Part shown: positions 61,747 through 64,000 of the stretch, in pieces
Numbering within the stretch: the stretch's first letter is position 1
Layout: every line of letters starts with the position of its first letter
Assembly: GCF_003355005.1 (NCBI RefSeq)
Contig: NZ_CP029985.1
Span: 682,001-746,000 of the forward strand
DNA from: Sphingomonas sp. FARSPH
GTDB lineage: Bacteria; Pseudomonadota; Alphaproteobacteria; Sphingomonadales; Sphingomonadaceae
Direction of reading: 5' to 3'
Length of the DNA stretch: 64,000 bases
The notes under the pieces: generated by a model
The model's input: only the letters and a program-made list of their open reading frames with translations
What the model was told of the DNA's origin: nothing
Databases searched by the model: none
Program-made: the position numbers and the translations under genes

Positions 61747-62649
61747 CTAGAGCGCCTCCGCGCCCGAGATGATTTCGACCAGTTCCGTCGTGATCGCGGC
61801 CTGGCGGGTGCGGTTGTACTGGATCGACAGGCGGTTGATCATGTCGCCGGCGTTGCGCGTAGCATTATCCATCGCGTTCATGCGGCTGCCCTGTTCCGAC
61901 GCGGCGTTTTCCTGCAGCGCGCGGAAGATCTGCACCGCGATGTTGCGCGGCAGCAGGTCGTCGAGGATCGCCTCTTCGCTCGGCTCGTATTCGACCACCG
62001 CACTCGCCGGATTGTTTCCGGAAGTGGACGAAGTGGAAGACACGTCGCGCTTCGACGCGGAGAGCGGCACGGGGATCAACTGGCGCCCGGTCGGCTCCTG
62101 CACCAATGCCGACACGAACTTCGAATAGAAGAGGTGCGCGACGTCGAACTCGCCGCGCTTGAAGCGGGCGACGAGGTCGTCGGCGACGACACGCGCATCG
62201 TCGAACGACACCGTCTTGACGTGCGCCATGTCATGGTCGGCGGCGATCGCGTCGGCGTAGAAACGCTTGAGCACGCGCCCCTTCTTGCCGACGAGATAGA
62301 AGCGCACGGTCTTGCCCTGCGCCGTCAGCTCCTCGGCCTTGCGGCGTGCGGCGCGGACGATGTTGCTGTTGAACGCACCCGCGAGGCCGCGCTCGCTGGT
62401 CGCGACGACGAGCAGATGGACCTGGTCCTTGCCCGTGCCCGCGAGCAGCGGCGAGGCGCCGACACCGCCGACGCGGCTCGCGAGGCTCGCCATCACCGCT
62501 TCCAGCCGCTCGGCGTAAGGACGGCCGTTCTGCGCCGCATCCTGCGCCCGGCGCAGCTTGGCCGCGGCGACCATCTTCATCGCCTTGGTGATCTTCTGCG
62601 TCGACTTCACCGAGCCGATGCGAAGCTTGAGGGCCTTCAAACTTGCCAT
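61747..62649 (-). CDS. atpG: ATP synthase F1 gamma subunit
   Basis: A 300-residue rotor-shaft subunit: MASLKALKLRIGSVKSTQKITKAMKMVAAAKLRRAQ (N-terminal helix, ~1-36), GLAGAFNSNIVR and the C-terminal signature ERAARMNAMDNATRN-like GSRMNAMDNATRNAGDMI and YNRTRQAAITTELVEIISGAEAL. A low-complexity Ser-rich insert (SSTSSTSGNNP, ~205-215) is larger than usual. Confidence 0.95.
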   Translation of the reverse strand: MASLKALKLRIGSVKSTQKITKAMKMVAAAKLRRAQDAAQNGRPYAERLEAVMASLASRVGGVGASPLLAGTGKDQVHLLVVATSERGLAGAFNSNIVRAARRKAEELTAQGKTVRFYLVGKKGRVLKRFYADAIAADHDMAHVKTVSFDDARVVADDLVARFKRGEFDVAHLFYSKFVSALVQEPTGRQLIPVPLSASKRDVSSTSSTSGNNPASAVVEYEPSEEAILDDLLPRNIAVQIFRALQENAASEQGSRMNAMDNATRNAGDMINRLSIQYNRTRQAAITTELVEIISGAEAL

Positions 62650-62665
62650 CTACGGTCCTCTTCCC

Positions 62666-62744
62666 GTCATGCCGGACTTGATCCGGCATCCCGCTTCTTC
62701 TGCGCTGAGCAGGAAGCGGGACCCCGGCGCAAGGCCGGGGTGAC
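62666..62744. repeat. REP-like palindrome between atpA and atpG
   Basis: GTCATGCCGGACTTGATCCGG and its inverted partner CCCCGGCGCAAGGCCGGGGTGAC, with inner CCCGCTTC / GAAGCGGG arms. Same family as 58489-58571. Confidence 0.7.
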
Positions 62745-62756
62745 GCAGCTGTAATC

Positions 62757-64000
<1,244 letters not shown>

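Overview
The window is high-GC alphaproteobacterial chromosome, most probably Sphingomonadales. That is an inference from the tad pilus genes, a fused ThiS-ThiG, EcfG-type stress promoters (GGAAC-N16/17-CGTT), hairpin repeats of the TTCGACAAGCTCAGG kind, and the gene orders hrcA-grpE next to rph-rdgB-hemW and atpA-atpG-atpD-atpC. No tRNA, rRNA or CRISPR array was seen.

Left backbone (1-23.09 kb). It opens with the end of a probable secretin gene (cpaC), then cpaD, cpaE, tadB and tadC, with no cpaF between cpaE and tadB. Next come a ThDP-dependent enzyme, a small lipoprotein and CsbD under a stress promoter, a ThiS-ThiG fusion, aroQ-accB-accC, an ArsC-like protein, glnB-(112-aa ORF)-glnA, radC, an EF-hand protein, purB, a TM2 protein with an apparent C-terminal frameshift, a thioredoxin-like protein, dnaJ and dnaK behind an RpoH-like promoter, and a PCuAC-type copper chaperone.

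Genomic island (about 23,087-41,080, 17,989 bp). It sits inside the HExxH codons of a small metallopeptidase-like gene. The two halves of that gene lie at 22848-23091 and 41081-41295. Removing the island restores an exact 152-residue frame, and GGTGC is repeated at both junctions. Just inside the left end the island carries its own intact, diverged homologue of the gene it breaks, and that copy has a changed core (GGTTC). The probable integrase is a large serine recombinase beside the right end. An IS66 element (37534-39910, perfect 8-bp target duplication GAAAATGC) cuts it in two, so the island looks stranded. Cargo: a 555-aa protein of unknown function followed by a TGT/DpdA-like transglycosylase-fold protein, a small serine resolvase, a type III-like methyltransferase/restriction-helicase operon whose methyltransferase has an in-frame amber codon, an HUH-type Rep-like protein beside an AT-rich stretch bracketed by a 14-bp inverted repeat, a PD-(D/E)XK-like protein, and several small mobile-element proteins. 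Local base composition is visibly more AT-rich than the backbone.

Right backbone (41.3-64 kb). It holds threonine synthase, a BrnT/BrnA toxin-antitoxin pair with an operator and promoter that imply a leaderless message, grpE and hrcA, rph-rdgB-acetyltransferase, a CAP-domain lipoprotein, hemW, a PBP-activator-like lipoprotein diverging from rsmI-yraN-gshB-dedA, xerC, a GAF-PAS-GGDEF cyclase, priA, an Ntn-hydrolase asparaginase, and the F1 ATP synthase genes. REP-like hairpins fill most gaps, including those inside the atp cluster.
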